Positions 26,661-35,794 of a stretch of DNA of 64,000 nt are shown here, in pieces. A program made the translations under genes and the position numbers. The stretch covers positions 558,001 through 622,000 of the forward strand of contig DATMFF010000002.1 of the NCBI GenBank assembly GCA_035556735.1, given 5' to 3'. The DNA is from CANJBX01 sp035556735 (lineage in GTDB: Bacteria; Pseudomonadota; Alphaproteobacteria; Rhizobiales; Xanthobacteraceae). The notes beneath the pieces are model-generated. The model saw only the letters and a program-made list of their open reading frames with translations. It was not told where the DNA came from and did no database searches. The first letter of the stretch is position 1. Each line of letters opens with the position of its first letter.

Positions 26661-28018
26661 ACACATCCTTTTTTGGCGAGCTTCTACAATCGATCTCGGA
26701 CCGGGGCCGCGCGCTCATCGAGCGCCGCTGGAACCGGTATGAGCATGTGGCGCAGCGCTCCGAGCCGCTCGTCGAGCTCTGCGAGCAGCTTTTGTCGGGG
26801 CGGGGCGAGGCCTCGGGGGTAGCGCTCGCGCGTGAAATTCTCAGCCGCTATGAGACCCTGACCACGGGCCCCCGCATCGCCTTCTTCGAGGCGCTGGCGA
26901 CCCGGTTCGGAACGAACCCGGCGCGGCTTGATGCCGCGGTCGAGGCCTGGCGCGCGGCGCCTTCCGACGTGACGGCGGCGGAGCTTCATTCGGCGGCCGA
27001 GCCGCGGCGGCAGGAGCTGCTGCGCCGGCTCAACCTCGCGCCCGGGGGCACCGCCGCGCTGGTTGCCATGCGCGAGCGCCTCATGGACGCCATGCAGCGG
27101 CGCGACGATCTCGCCGCGGTCGACGCGGATTTCGTCCATCTGTTCGCGACCTGGTTCAATCGGGGGTTCCTCGTGCTGCGGCGGATCGACTGGTCCAGTC
27201 CTGCGTCCATACTCGAGAAGATCATCCGTTATGAGGCGGTGCACGAGATCGAGAATTGGGACGATCTGCGCCGCCGCATCGACCCGCCCGACCGGCGCTG
27301 CTACGCCTTTTTCCATCCCGCGCTGGTCGACGAGCCGCTGATCTTCGTCGAGGTCGCGCTCACCCGGGCGCTGCCCGACGCCATTGCGCCGATCCTGGCG
27401 GCGAACCGCGAGCCCGTGCCGGTCGAAAGCGCCACCACGGCGGTGTTCTACTCCATCTCCAACTGCCAGCGCGGCCTCGGCGGCGTCAGCTTCGGCCATT
27501 TCCTGATCAAGCAGGTGGTCGAGGAGATTTCGCGCGAGCTTCCGCGCCTCAACACCTTCGTCACGCTCTCGCCCGTGCCGCGCTTCGCCGAGTGGCTCAA
27601 GCGCGAGCGCGGCAACGAGCAGTCGCTGATGTCCGCCGACGATCGTGCCTCGCTCAACCTGCTGGACGCGCCGCTGTGGTGGCAGGACGAGGCCACCGTG
27701 ACGCATCTGCGCGAGCCGATGATGCGCGCGGCGGCGAACTATTTCGTGCACGCACGTTCGCGCGCCCGCCTGCCGTTCGATCCGGTCGCCCGCTTCCATC
27801 TCGGCAACGGGGCGCGGCTCGAGCGCATCAACTGGCCGGGCGACCTGTCGGAGCGCGGGATCAAGCAGGCCTACGGGCTGATGGTCAACTATCTCTACGA
27901 CCTCGGCGAGATCGAGCAGAACCACGAGGCCTATGCCGAGCATCGCACGATCGTGACGTCGAGCGCGATCCGCAAGCTCGCGCGCCCGGCGATGGAGCTG
28001 GTGCCGACCGCCGGCTAG
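26657..28018 (+). CDS. matA: Malonyl-CoA decarboxylase
   Basis: Decarboxylates malonyl-CoA to acetyl-CoA. The 453-aa length fits the bacterial MatA family. The helical N-terminal domain (1-150) is followed by the catalytic domain with the Ser of FYSISNCQRGLGGVSFG near 262 and the His of DPVARFHLGNGARLERINW near 381, the pair known from the human enzyme. The ATG at 26657 overlaps the dctM stop; the longer open frame upstream is shadow. No malonyl-CoA synthetase (matB) gene lies in the window, so CoA activation must come from elsewhere. Confidence 0.93.
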   Translation: MNTSFFGELLQSISDRGRALIERRWNRYEHVAQRSEPLVELCEQLLSGRGEASGVALAREILSRYETLTTGPRIAFFEALATRFGTNPARLDAAVEAWRAAPSDVTAAELHSAAEPRRQELLRRLNLAPGGTAALVAMRERLMDAMQRRDDLAAVDADFVHLFATWFNRGFLVLRRIDWSSPASILEKIIRYEAVHEIENWDDLRRRIDPPDRRCYAFFHPALVDEPLIFVEVALTRALPDAIAPILAANREPVPVESATTAVFYSISNCQRGLGGVSFGHFLIKQVVEEISRELPRLNTFVTLSPVPRFAEWLKRERGNEQSLMSADDRASLNLLDAPLWWQDEATVTHLREPMMRAAANYFVHARSRARLPFDPVARFHLGNGARLERINWPGDLSERGIKQAYGLMVNYLYDLGEIEQNHEAYAEHRTIVTSSAIRKLARPAMELVPTAG

Positions 28019-28212
28019 GCCAGGGGCGCGCACTCACGCCCGCAGCTCTGCGGCGGCCGTCATCCGCGCGGCGCCGTGTATCCACGTCATCGTGAGCAGT
28101 CAGCGTGATGGACGTCCGGCGAGAGGTAGGGACGTGCCGTGTTGCACCATCGCGCTCAACCGCAAGCGGCCGCGATTTCACCCATCGGGGGCATGCACAG
28201 CTTCGCCACTCG

Positions 28213-28280
28213 CCCACCTCTCCCCGCCGGGGAGAGGTCGCGAGCGTAGCGAGCGGGTGAGGGGGCTCACGAACTGGTGG
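28213..28280. repeat. Dispersed intergenic repeat with hairpin
   Basis: Contains CACCTCTCCCCGCCGGGGAG followed by AGGTCGCGAGCGTAGCGAGCGGGTGAGGGGG. The CCTCTCCCC/GGGGAGAGG arms form a strong stem. This string is a common intergenic repeat in many proteobacterial genomes (recognised from memory). Lying past matA, it may also terminate transcription. Confidence 0.6.
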
Positions 28281-28332
28281 TGAAACGGCGTGTGCGCGCA
28301 GCGCTGGCGATCAAGCCGCAATGCCGGTGACG

Positions 28333-28362
28333 ACCGGATGCCCGCGTTCGCGGCATGACAGC
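28333..28362. repeat. Dispersed palindromic repeat, second copy
   Basis: GACCGGATGCCCGCGTTCGC followed by GGCATGACAG is a diverged copy of the element at 18405-18478, with the hairpin CATGCCGCG / CGCGGCATG type pairing partly kept. Confidence 0.5.
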
Positions 28363-28381
28363 GGAGAGCTTGTGTCGGCGC

Positions 28382-29554
28382 CTACGCCTCGCCGATCTCC
28401 TTGAGCACCTGCTGCGTGTGCTCGCCGAGCTTGGGCGCCGGCCGCGGCGCGGCCATCGGCGCGCCATCGATCATGATCGGCGTGCGCACGCCGGGGATGA
28501 CGCCGCCGACCGCCTCCTCGCAGGGCAGCTCCAGCTTCATGCCGCGATGCACGACCTGCGGGTCGGTGAACACCTGCGCGAGGTTGTTGATCGGGCCGGC
28601 CGGCACCTGCACGGCCTCGAGCTGCTTGAGCAGGTCGTCGCGCGTCATGCGCCGGGTGAGGGCCGTGAGCTTCTCCACCAGCTCGGCGCGGCGCGCGAGA
28701 CGGTCCTTGTTGGCGAGATAGGCTGGATCGGTGCCGAGCTCGGGCGCGCCCAGCACCTTGCAGAAATCCTTGTACTGGCGGTCGTTGCCGGTGGCGACGA
28801 TGACGTGGCCGTCGGCGACGGGGAAGACCTGGTAGGGCACGATGTTGGGATGCGTGTTGCCGATGCGCTTGGGCACCTCGCCGGAGACGAGATAGTTGAG
28901 CGCCTGGTTGGCGAGCACGCCGACGGTGGAATCGACCAGCGCCGCGTCGACGAGGCAGCCCTTGCCGGTGCGCTCGCGCTGCGTGAGCGCGGCGAGCACG
29001 CCGACGGCGGCGTAGACGCCGGTGAAGATGTCGGAGACGGGGACGCCCGCGCGCGTCGGCTCGCCCTCCGGCATGCCGGTGAGGTCCATGAAGCCGCCGA
29101 TGCCCTGCGCCATCAGGTCGTAGCCGGCGCGCGGCGCGTCGGGGCCGGTCTGGCCGAAGCCGGTGACCGAGCAGTAGATCAGGCGCGGGTTCACCTTGGC
29201 GAGCGACTCGTAGTCGAGCCCGAACTTCTTGAGCCCGCCGACCTTGAAATTCTCGATCAGGATGTCGGAGCGTTCGGCGAGCTTGCGCACGATGCGGCGT
29301 CCGTCCTCGCTCTCGAAGTCGAGCTCGATCGAGCGCTTGCCGCGGTTGGCGGCGTGGAAGTAGGCGGCGCCCAGGTGCTGCCCGTCCTTGCGCGCGACGA
29401 AGGGTGGGCCCCATCCCCGCGTGTCGTCGCCCGCGCCCTTGCGCTCCACCTTGGTGACTTCGGCGCCGAGGTCCGCGAGGATCTGCCCGGCCCACGGGCC
29501 GGCCAGGATGCGCGCGAGTTCAAGGACACGGACACCGGCCAACGGACCAGCCAT
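28382..29554 (-). CDS. CaiB/BaiF (class III) CoA-transferase
   Basis: A 390-aa family III CoA-transferase, moving CoA between carboxylic acids. The N-terminus MAGPLAGVRVLELARILAG with GPWAGQILADLGAEVTKVER is typical, followed by RGWGPPF and NRGKRSIELDF near 70, and the ENFKVGGLKKFGLDYESL segment near 100. The ATG at 29554 is used; the longer frame runs into the divergent nitroreductase gene. Substrates are unknown; transferring CoA to malonate is a possibility, given the nearby malonate genes lacking a synthetase, but there is no direct evidence. Confidence 0.9.
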   Translation of the reverse strand: MAGPLAGVRVLELARILAGPWAGQILADLGAEVTKVERKGAGDDTRGWGPPFVARKDGQHLGAAYFHAANRGKRSIELDFESEDGRRIVRKLAERSDILIENFKVGGLKKFGLDYESLAKVNPRLIYCSVTGFGQTGPDAPRAGYDLMAQGIGGFMDLTGMPEGEPTRAGVPVSDIFTGVYAAVGVLAALTQRERTGKGCLVDAALVDSTVGVLANQALNYLVSGEVPKRIGNTHPNIVPYQVFPVADGHVIVATGNDRQYKDFCKVLGAPELGTDPAYLANKDRLARRAELVEKLTALTRRMTRDDLLKQLEAVQVPAGPINNLAQVFTDPQVVHRGMKLELPCEEAVGGVIPGVRTPIMIDGAPMAAPRPAPKLGEHTQQVLKEIGEA

Positions 29555-29714
29555 AGGCAACTCCTTGCAGCGTGACGGACGGGAGCATGATGGTCCGGTT
29601 TCCCACGTCCCGGCCATGCTCGATGGTTGTGATGCGCCGTTGTGTGGCCGGTCGCGCTCCTTTTGTCTATAGCTGCGCCGGCTGGCGACCATGTGCCGGG
29701 CGACGGAGGAAACG

Positions 29715-30326
29715 ATGGACGAGACGACGCTGCAGGCGGAGCCGCCCCTGTCGGACGAGGCGCTCGACCGGCTGTTCCGCACGGCACGCACCTATGAGGC
29801 GTTCGAGCCGGGCACCATCTCCGACGCGCAGCTGCGCGCGCTCTACGATCTCATGAAGTGGGGGCCGACGACGGCGAACTCGCAGCCGCAGCGCATCCTG
29901 TTCCTGCGCAGCCCGGAGGCGAAAGAACGCCTGCGCCCGGCGCTCTCGAAGAACAACGCGGCCAAGACGCTGGCCGCGCCCGTCGTCGCGATCCTCGCCT
30001 TCGACCTCAAGTTCTACGAGCACCTCGGCCGCATGTTCCACAATCCGGCCGCGCGGAGCTGGTACGAGACGACGCCCGAACACATCCACGCGACCGCGTT
30101 CCGCAACGCGACCTTGCAGGGCGCCTACCTCATCATGGCGGCGCGCGCGCTCGGGCTCGACGCCGGACCGATGTCGGGCTTCAGCAACGCCAAGGTCGAC
30201 GCCGAGTTCTTCCCCGACGGCCAGTGGAAGTCGAACTTCCTGTGCATCCTCGGCAAGGGAGCGCAGGGCAGCCTGTCCCCGCGCGATCCGCGCTTCGCGT
30301 TCGAGGAAGTGTGCAAGATCCTCTAG
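29715..30326 (+). CDS. RutE/HadB-like nitroreductase (putative malonic semialdehyde reductase)
   Basis: A 203-aa nitroreductase-family flavoprotein resembling RutE, which reduces malonic semialdehyde to 3-hydroxypropionate. Recognisable parts are FRTARTYEAFEPGTISDAQLRALYDLMKWGPTTANSQP near 17-55 (FMN phosphate site) and LGLDAGPMSGFSNAKVD near 150. No other rut genes are nearby. A malonic semialdehyde role would fit loosely beside the malonate operon, but pyrimidine catabolism is not indicated. The ATG at 29715 has GGAGGAAA upstream. Confidence 0.85.
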   Translation: MDETTLQAEPPLSDEALDRLFRTARTYEAFEPGTISDAQLRALYDLMKWGPTTANSQPQRILFLRSPEAKERLRPALSKNNAAKTLAAPVVAILAFDLKFYEHLGRMFHNPAARSWYETTPEHIHATAFRNATLQGAYLIMAARALGLDAGPMSGFSNAKVDAEFFPDGQWKSNFLCILGKGAQGSLSPRDPRFAFEEVCKIL

Positions 30327-30387
30327 CGCTGCCTTGAGCCCCTCGCTCTGCCGGGCCATGCTGGCGCCGACGCAGCGAGGGCAGCGC

Positions 30388-31890
30388 ATGGCCGAGTTCG
30401 ATATCGCCGTCATCGGCGGCGGCATCAATGGAGCCGGCATCGCGCGCGATGCGGCCGGCCGCGGCCTCAGGGTCCTCCTGGTCGAGCAGAACGACCTCGG
30501 CTCTGGCACCTCGTCCGCCTCCAGCAAGCTCGTGCACGGCGGCCTGCGCTACCTCGAGCACTGGGCCTTCGGCCTCGTGCGCGAGTCGCTGACCGAGCGC
30601 GAGGTGCTCATGCGTGTCGCGCCGCATCTCGTCCATCCCGCGCGCTTCGTCCTGCCGGTCGATCCGCACGGCCGTTCCGCATGGATGCTGCGCCTTGGGC
30701 TCTACCTCTACGACTGGCTGGGCAGGGGCGGCTCGCTGCCGCCGGCGGCCGAGATCGACCTCAACGTCAATCCCGCCGGCACGCCGTTGCGGCGCGCGTT
30801 CTTTTCCGGCTTCGAGTATTCCGATTGCCTCGTCGACGACGCGCGCCTCGTGGTGCTCACCGCGCTCGACGCGGCCGAGCGCGGCGCCGTCGTCAGCACG
30901 CGCACGCGCTGCACGCGGGCCGAGCGGTCGGACGAATGGTCGCTGGTGCTCAACCGCCGCGGCGAGCGCTGGGTGACGACCGCGCGCGTGCTCGTCAACG
31001 CGACCGGCCCGTGGCTCCCGCAATTCTGCGAGCTGGTCCTGCGCCAGAAGAAGCGCGCGCCCGTGCGCCTGGTGAAGGGCAGCCATATCGTCGTGCCGCG
31101 GCTCGCCGGGCACGACCGCCCATACATCTTCCAGAATCCCGACCGCCGCGTGGTGTTCGCGATTCCCTTCCAGAACGACTTCACGCTGATCGGCACCACC
31201 GACGTGGATTTCGTCGGCGACCTTGCCGCGCTGGCCCCGAGCCGGGAGGAGATCGCCTACCTGTGCGATGCGGCGAACCTCTACTTCCGCGAGATTGTCT
31301 CGACCGCCGATGTCGTGTGGGCGTTCGCCGGCGTGCGCGCGCTCTACGACACCGGGCGGCGGCGCGCGCAGGAGGCCTCGCGCGACTACAAGGCCGTGCT
31401 CGATCAGCGTTTCGGACGCGCGCCGCTGCTCAACCTCTATGGCGGCAAGCTGACGACCTACCGGCGCGTCGCCGAGGAGGTCATGGACAAGCTCGCGATC
31501 TTCTTCGCGCCGCGCCCGGCCTGGACGTCGGACGCGGTCCTGCCCGGCGGCGACCTCGGCGGTGACACGCTCGCGCAGTTCGTCGAACGATTGCGGCACG
31601 AGCGTGCATTCCTGTCAGAGGAACTGGCGGCGCGTCTTGCGGGCGCCTACGGCAGCCGCGCCGAGCGCATCCTGCAGGACGCGCGCAGCCTCGACGATCT
31701 CGGCCAGGACTTCGGTCACGGGCTCTCGGCCGCCGAGGTCCGCTACCTCATGCAGCACGAATGGGCCGAGACCGTCGACGACGTGCTGTGGCGCCGCACC
31801 AAGCTCGGCCTGAAATTCGCGCCGCAGCAGAAGGACGCGCTCGCCCGCTTCATGGCCGACGAGGCGCGTGATCCGGCGCGGCGAGGGTGA
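30388..31890 (+). CDS. glpD: Glycerol-3-phosphate dehydrogenase (aerobic)
   Basis: A 500-aa FAD-dependent, membrane-associated dehydrogenase oxidising glycerol-3-phosphate to DHAP and reducing quinone. The FAD-binding motif AVIGGGINGAGIARDAAGRGL is near 7-27, the family signature SSASSKLVHGGLRYLE near 46-61, and GTTDVDFVGD near 270; the C-terminal DAO_C domain covers about 390-495. The ATG at 30388 is used. No glpK or glycerol transporter is adjacent. Confidence 0.95.
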   Translation: MAEFDIAVIGGGINGAGIARDAAGRGLRVLLVEQNDLGSGTSSASSKLVHGGLRYLEHWAFGLVRESLTEREVLMRVAPHLVHPARFVLPVDPHGRSAWMLRLGLYLYDWLGRGGSLPPAAEIDLNVNPAGTPLRRAFFSGFEYSDCLVDDARLVVLTALDAAERGAVVSTRTRCTRAERSDEWSLVLNRRGERWVTTARVLVNATGPWLPQFCELVLRQKKRAPVRLVKGSHIVVPRLAGHDRPYIFQNPDRRVVFAIPFQNDFTLIGTTDVDFVGDLAALAPSREEIAYLCDAANLYFREIVSTADVVWAFAGVRALYDTGRRRAQEASRDYKAVLDQRFGRAPLLNLYGGKLTTYRRVAEEVMDKLAIFFAPRPAWTSDAVLPGGDLGGDTLAQFVERLRHERAFLSEELAARLAGAYGSRAERILQDARSLDDLGQDFGHGLSAAEVRYLMQHEWAETVDDVLWRRTKLGLKFAPQQKDALARFMADEARDPARRG

Positions 31891-31920
31891 CGGGTCGCAC
31901 GCGCCGCTCCGTCGTTGCCT

Positions 31921-32838
31921 CTACGCCTGCGCCGCCGCGGGTTGCGGCTTGAACACCGCCTGCTGCTCGCGCACGAACGCCTCGAAGCTCTTGGGCTTGC
32001 CGCCGCCCAGCGTCTCGATCGTGTCGGTAACGTCGAACTGCCGCGGCTGGCTGCGGATCGACTGCCACAGCCGGGACAGATGCTCGACCGCATGCTCGTT
32101 GTAGCCGCGTGCGAGCGCGCCGTCGCGCCAGGCATCGTCGGGAATCTCCCTGTAGCGCACCTGCCGGCCAAGGACGCGCTCGAACGTGGCGACGATGTCG
32201 CGCAACGCGAGCACGCTGCCGATCACCGGATAGGCGCTGCCCGGCGTCACCGACGGGCTTGTCAACGCGCATGCCACGACCCGCGCGACGTCCTCGCCCG
32301 CAACCAGCGGAACGAGCGTGCTCTCGCTTCCCCACGGCAGCAGAATGGCTCCGTCCCTTGCGATCGTTGCGGCGGTCAGCGTGCGCACGTTCTCGTAGAA
32401 GACCGTCGCCCGCACGTGCGCGGCGCCGATCCCGGCCCATTCGAAGATCTGCTCCGACAGGTAGTTCTCGCGCATGCGCGGCGTCGGCGCATCGGGAGAG
32501 GAGATCAGCATCACCATGTCGATGAGGCGGGTGACGCCGGCCTTGCGCGCGGCGTCGGCCATGATCGCGGTCGCGGTCAGCAGCCCCGCCTGGACGGGAT
32601 AGGCGAAGTAGACGGTCGAGACGCCGCGCAGGGCCCGCTCGACCGACTGGTAGTCGAGAAAGTCGCCTTCGACCACCTCGGCGCCGAGCGCACGCAACTG
32701 CTCCGCGCGCTCGTCGATCCGGCGCACGAAGGCGCGCACCGCAACCCCGCGCGCCAGCAGCATCTCCGATACGCGCCGGCCGGTCCCGCCCTGCTGGCCG
32801 CCCGCCGCTCCGGTGACAAGAACCAATGGCTTCGTCAT
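31921..32838 (-). CDS. NmrA-like NAD(P)-binding oxidoreductase
   Basis: A 305-aa atypical short-chain dehydrogenase of the NmrA/TMR family. The Rossmann motif is VLVTGAAGGQQGGTGRRVSE near 6-25, followed by AFVRR near 36 and GDFLDYQSVERALRGVSTVYFAYP near 58. It has no canonical YxxxK pair, which is usual for NmrA-type sensors and quinone reductases. It is divergent from a TetR gene across a 98-bp region carrying two operator-like palindromes, so it is probably the repressor's main target. Confidence 0.87.
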   Translation of the reverse strand: MTKPLVLVTGAAGGQQGGTGRRVSEMLLARGVAVRAFVRRIDERAEQLRALGAEVVEGDFLDYQSVERALRGVSTVYFAYPVQAGLLTATAIMADAARKAGVTRLIDMVMLISSPDAPTPRMRENYLSEQIFEWAGIGAAHVRATVFYENVRTLTAATIARDGAILLPWGSESTLVPLVAGEDVARVVACALTSPSVTPGSAYPVIGSVLALRDIVATFERVLGRQVRYREIPDDAWRDGALARGYNEHAVEHLSRLWQSIRSQPRQFDVTDTIETLGGGKPKSFEAFVREQQAVFKPQPAAAQA

Positions 32839-32869
32839 GGCTCGCCTTCCTTTACATCCCGTGTCGCTC

Positions 32870-32889
32870 TTGGTACTTATCGGTACCAA
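32870..32889. promoter_or_regulatory. Operator palindrome 1 (TetR site)
   Basis: TTGGTACTTATCGGTACCAA is an imperfect 20-bp palindrome with TTGGTAC / GTACCAA arms, proximal to the NmrA-like gene. It shares its half-site with operator 2, whose centre is 32 bp (about three helical turns) away. Confidence 0.75.
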
Positions 32890-32902
32890 TACGGCGAACA
32901 TA

Positions 32903-32920
32903 TGGTACCGGTCGGTACCA
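32903..32920. promoter_or_regulatory. Operator palindrome 2 (TetR site)
   Basis: TGGTACCGGTCGGTACCA is an almost perfect 18-bp palindrome, 16 bp upstream of the TetR start codon. With operator 1 it suggests joint control of both divergent genes by the TetR protein. Confidence 0.8.
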
Positions 32921-32936
32921 AGTCAAGGGACGCATC

Positions 32937-33596
32937 ATGGTGGCGGCATCGGCAGCGAAACGGCGGGGAGAAGCCACCGACGAGAACCCGGTTCGCGAGC
33001 GCATCCTGGCCGCCGCCTTCAAGGCCTTCACGGAGAACGGCTACGCCGGGACCAGCACGCTGGAGATCGCGACGCGCGCGCGTGTGTCGAAGCGCGAGCT
33101 CTACAGCCTCGTAGGCAACAAGCAGGAAATGCTCGCCGCCTGCATCGGCGCCCGCGCCAGGAGGCTGCAGATGCCGCCCGGCCTTCCCGAGCCGCACGAC
33201 CGCGAGACGCTGTCGCACGCACTGGAGGCGTTCGGGACCCGGCTCCTGCGCGAGGTCAGCGACCCCACCGTCATCGCCGTGTTCCGGCTCGCCATTGCCG
33301 AGGCCGTGCGCGCGCCCGAGGTCGCGCGCATCCTCGATGCCGTCGGCGGCGAGACCAGCCGCGGCGCGCTCAGGGACATCATGGCGCGCGCGATCGCGGC
33401 GGGGCTCGTCGACGGCCGCCCGGCCGAGATGGCCGAGCGCTTCTCCGGCCTGCTCTGGGGCAACCTGATGATCGGCCTGCTGCTTCGCATCGCCGATCGG
33501 CCGAGCCCCGCCGCGCTCGCGCAGCGCGCGCGCGACGCCGCCGCGCTCTTCCTGCGCCTCCATCCGCAGCCGCAGAAGGAAGCGCCGCAGGCGTAA
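32937..33596 (+). CDS. TetR-family transcriptional regulator
   Basis: A 219-aa TetR repressor. The N-terminal HTH (about 18-65) reads RERILAAAFKAFTENGYAGT...IATRARVSKRELYSLVGNKQEML; the rest is the ligand-binding helical domain. The ATG at 32937 lies 16 bp after a palindromic operator; an upstream in-frame ATG at 32826 would run across the operators and is rejected. It probably represses itself and the divergent NmrA-like reductase. The inducer is unknown, probably an electrophile or quinone if the reductase is protective. Confidence 0.92.
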   Translation: MVAASAAKRRGEATDENPVRERILAAAFKAFTENGYAGTSTLEIATRARVSKRELYSLVGNKQEMLAACIGARARRLQMPPGLPEPHDRETLSHALEAFGTRLLREVSDPTVIAVFRLAIAEAVRAPEVARILDAVGGETSRGALRDIMARAIAAGLVDGRPAEMAERFSGLLWGNLMIGLLLRIADRPSPAALAQRARDAAALFLRLHPQPQKEAPQA

Positions 33597-33744
33597 TCGG
33601 CAGTTGCGGTCGTTCGGCGCGCGCGGCGGATCGCTCCCGTGGCGCGTCACGGCGGCGCGCGCCTTGCGGCGCAATGCCCCTTGCGTGGCGCGCGGGCTTG
33701 GCCGATGTTCCCCGCCGCTGCTGCCGTGCACGAGGCTTGTTGAA

Positions 33745-34869
33745 ATGGGTGTCACGTTCGCGCCTTGGACCGATCCCGGCGCAAAGCCGATGGTCCGGTT
33801 CGAGGCGGTGAGCAAGCGTTTTGCCGAAACCGTGGCGCTCGACCGGCTCACGCTCGACATCTACGAGCGCGAATTCTTCGCGCTGCTCGGGCCCTCCGGC
33901 AGCGGCAAGACGACGCTTCTGCGCATGCTCGCGGGCTTCGAGCAGCCCGACGAGGGCCGCGTCCTGCTCGACGGCGTCGACATCGCGCGCGTGCCGCCCT
34001 ATGCGCGGCCGGTCAACATGATGTTCCAGAGCTACGCGCTGTTCCCGCACCTGAGCGTCGCGGGCAACATCGGCTTCGGCCTGCGCCAGGAAGGCCTGCC
34101 GCGGCAGGAGATCCGCCGGCGTGTGGAGGAGCTGCTCGCGATGGTCAAGCTGGAGGGCCTGGGCAATCGCCGTCCGCACCAGCTCTCCGGGGGCCAGCGC
34201 CAGCGCGTGGCGCTCGCGCGTTCGCTCGCCAAGCGCCCGAAGGTGCTGCTGCTCGACGAGCCGCTCGCCGCGCTCGACAAGAAGCTGCGCGCGGAGACGC
34301 AGTTCGAACTGGCCAAGCTGCAGGAAGAGCTCGGCACCACCTTCATCATCGTCACGCACGACCAGGAGGAGGCGATGACCATGGCGCATCGCATGGCCGT
34401 GATGGACCGCGGCCGCATCGTGCAGGTGGCGACGCCGTCCGAGGTCTACGAGCAGCCGGCCTCGCGATGGGTCGCCGACTTCATCGGCGACGTCAATCTG
34501 CTCGAAGGTGTGGTCGGAGAGGTCGCGGCCGGCGGCGCCGTCGTCGTCGGTCCCAAGGGCGACCGCGTGCGAACGGCGCCCGGGCCCGACGTGCAGCCCG
34601 GCCAGCGCGTCTGGATCGCGCTGCGCCCCGAGAAGATCCGCATTGGCACCGAACAGCCGGCGAATGCGGGCGAGAACTGCCTGCGCGGCGTCGTCAAGGA
34701 CATCGCCTATCGCGGCAACGTCATCCTCTACAAGGTGCGCCTGCCGTCCGGCACCGAGGTGAGGGCCTCGGTCGCCAACCAGACCCGCCTCATCGAGCTG
34801 CCGATCGGGTGGGACGAGGACGTGTGGCTCACCTGGGCGCCGGCCGCGGGCGTCCTGCTCACCCACTGA
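33745..34869 (+). CDS. potA: Polyamine-type ABC transporter ATPase (PotA-like)
   Basis: A 374-aa importer ATPase of the spermidine/putrescine family. Walker A GPSGSGKTT is near 45, the Q-loop in MMFQSYALFPH near 91, the signature LSGGQRQRVALARSL near 149, Walker B VLLLDEPLAALD near 169, the H-loop near 203, and a C-terminal TOBE domain from about 285. The ATG at 33745 gives a 15-residue leader before MVRFEAVSKRF; the ATG at 33790 is an alternative. It heads a potABC operon that lacks the binding-protein gene. Confidence 0.9.
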   Translation: MGVTFAPWTDPGAKPMVRFEAVSKRFAETVALDRLTLDIYEREFFALLGPSGSGKTTLLRMLAGFEQPDEGRVLLDGVDIARVPPYARPVNMMFQSYALFPHLSVAGNIGFGLRQEGLPRQEIRRRVEELLAMVKLEGLGNRRPHQLSGGQRQRVALARSLAKRPKVLLLDEPLAALDKKLRAETQFELAKLQEELGTTFIIVTHDQEEAMTMAHRMAVMDRGRIVQVATPSEVYEQPASRWVADFIGDVNLLEGVVGEVAAGGAVVVGPKGDRVRTAPGPDVQPGQRVWIALRPEKIRIGTEQPANAGENCLRGVVKDIAYRGNVILYKVRLPSGTEVRASVANQTRLIELPIGWDEDVWLTWAPAAGVLLTH

Positions 34870-34874
34870 TCGCC

Positions 34875-35792
34875 ATGGCCGCAAGCCCACCGCCCCAGCG
34901 CGCGCGCAGCACCCGTCTCGTGGTGCTGCTGCCTTACGTCTGGCTCACCGCCTTCTTCCTCGTGCCCTGCCTGATCATCCTCAAGATCAGCCTGTCGCAG
35001 ACCGCGATCGCGCAGCCGCCCTACACGCCGGTGCTCGATCTTGCCGCCGGCTGGGCCGGCGTGAGGGATTTCCTCACCGGGCTCTCGTTCGACAACTACG
35101 CCGCGCTCGCGGCGGACTGGCTCTACCTGTCGTCCTATCTCAAGAGCGTCGAGGTGGCGGCGGTCTCCACCGCGATCCTGCTCGTGCTCGGCTATCCGCT
35201 GGCCTATGCGATCTCGCGCGCGCAAGGCCGCATGCAGGCGCTGCTGGTGCTGGCGATCATCCTGCCGTTCTGGACGTCGTTCCTCATCCGCGTCTACGCC
35301 TGGATCACCATCCTGCAGCAGGACGGCCTCTTCAACACGGCGCTGCAGGTGCTCGGGATCATCGACGCGCCGGTGGCGTGGCTCGCCAGCGACACCGCGG
35401 TCTATATCGGCCTCGTCTATTCCTATCTGCCGTTCATGGTGCTGCCGCTCTACGCCAGCCTGCAGCAGCAGGACGACACCCTGCTCGAGGCGGCGGCCGA
35501 TCTCGGCTGCCGGCGCTGGCAGGCGTTCTGGAAGATCACCGTTCCTCTCTCGGCGCGCGGCGCGCTCGCGGGCGCGCTGCTGTGCTTCATCCCGATCGTC
35601 GGCGAGTTCGTCGTTCCCGACCTGCTCGGCAGCTCGCGCACCATGATGATCGGCCAGACGCTGTGGACCGAGTTCTTCTCCAACAAGGACTGGCCGATCG
35701 CGGGCGCCATCGCCATGGTGCTGCTGTTCGTGCTCGTCGGTCCCATCGCCGCGTTCGAGCACATGCGCGCGCGCGAGCTGGAGACCCGCTGA
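34875..35792 (+). CDS. potB: Polyamine-type ABC transporter permease (PotB-like)
   Basis: A 305-aa inner-membrane permease with about six helices. The EAA-loop is visible as EAAADLGCRRWQAFWKITVPLSARG near 205-229. The start lies 5 bp after the potA stop. The related PotC gene starts 2 bp after its stop. Confidence 0.92.
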   Translation: MAASPPPQRARSTRLVVLLPYVWLTAFFLVPCLIILKISLSQTAIAQPPYTPVLDLAAGWAGVRDFLTGLSFDNYAALAADWLYLSSYLKSVEVAAVSTAILLVLGYPLAYAISRAQGRMQALLVLAIILPFWTSFLIRVYAWITILQQDGLFNTALQVLGIIDAPVAWLASDTAVYIGLVYSYLPFMVLPLYASLQQQDDTLLEAAADLGCRRWQAFWKITVPLSARGALAGALLCFIPIVGEFVVPDLLGSSRTMMIGQTLWTEFFSNKDWPIAGAIAMVLLFVLVGPIAAFEHMRARELETR

Positions 35793-35794
35793 AG

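Larger units (their letters stand above)
28019..28381. other. Gene-free region between convergent genes
   Basis: A 363-bp gap between the ends of matA and the CoA-transferase gene. It holds two dispersed repeat elements (28213-28280 and 28333-28362) and otherwise no convincing gene. Confidence 0.7.

Noticed and set aside
32826..32936. Longer N-terminus for the TetR protein
   Set aside because: It would translate through both operator palindromes and add residues unlike the family; the ATG at 32937 fits.
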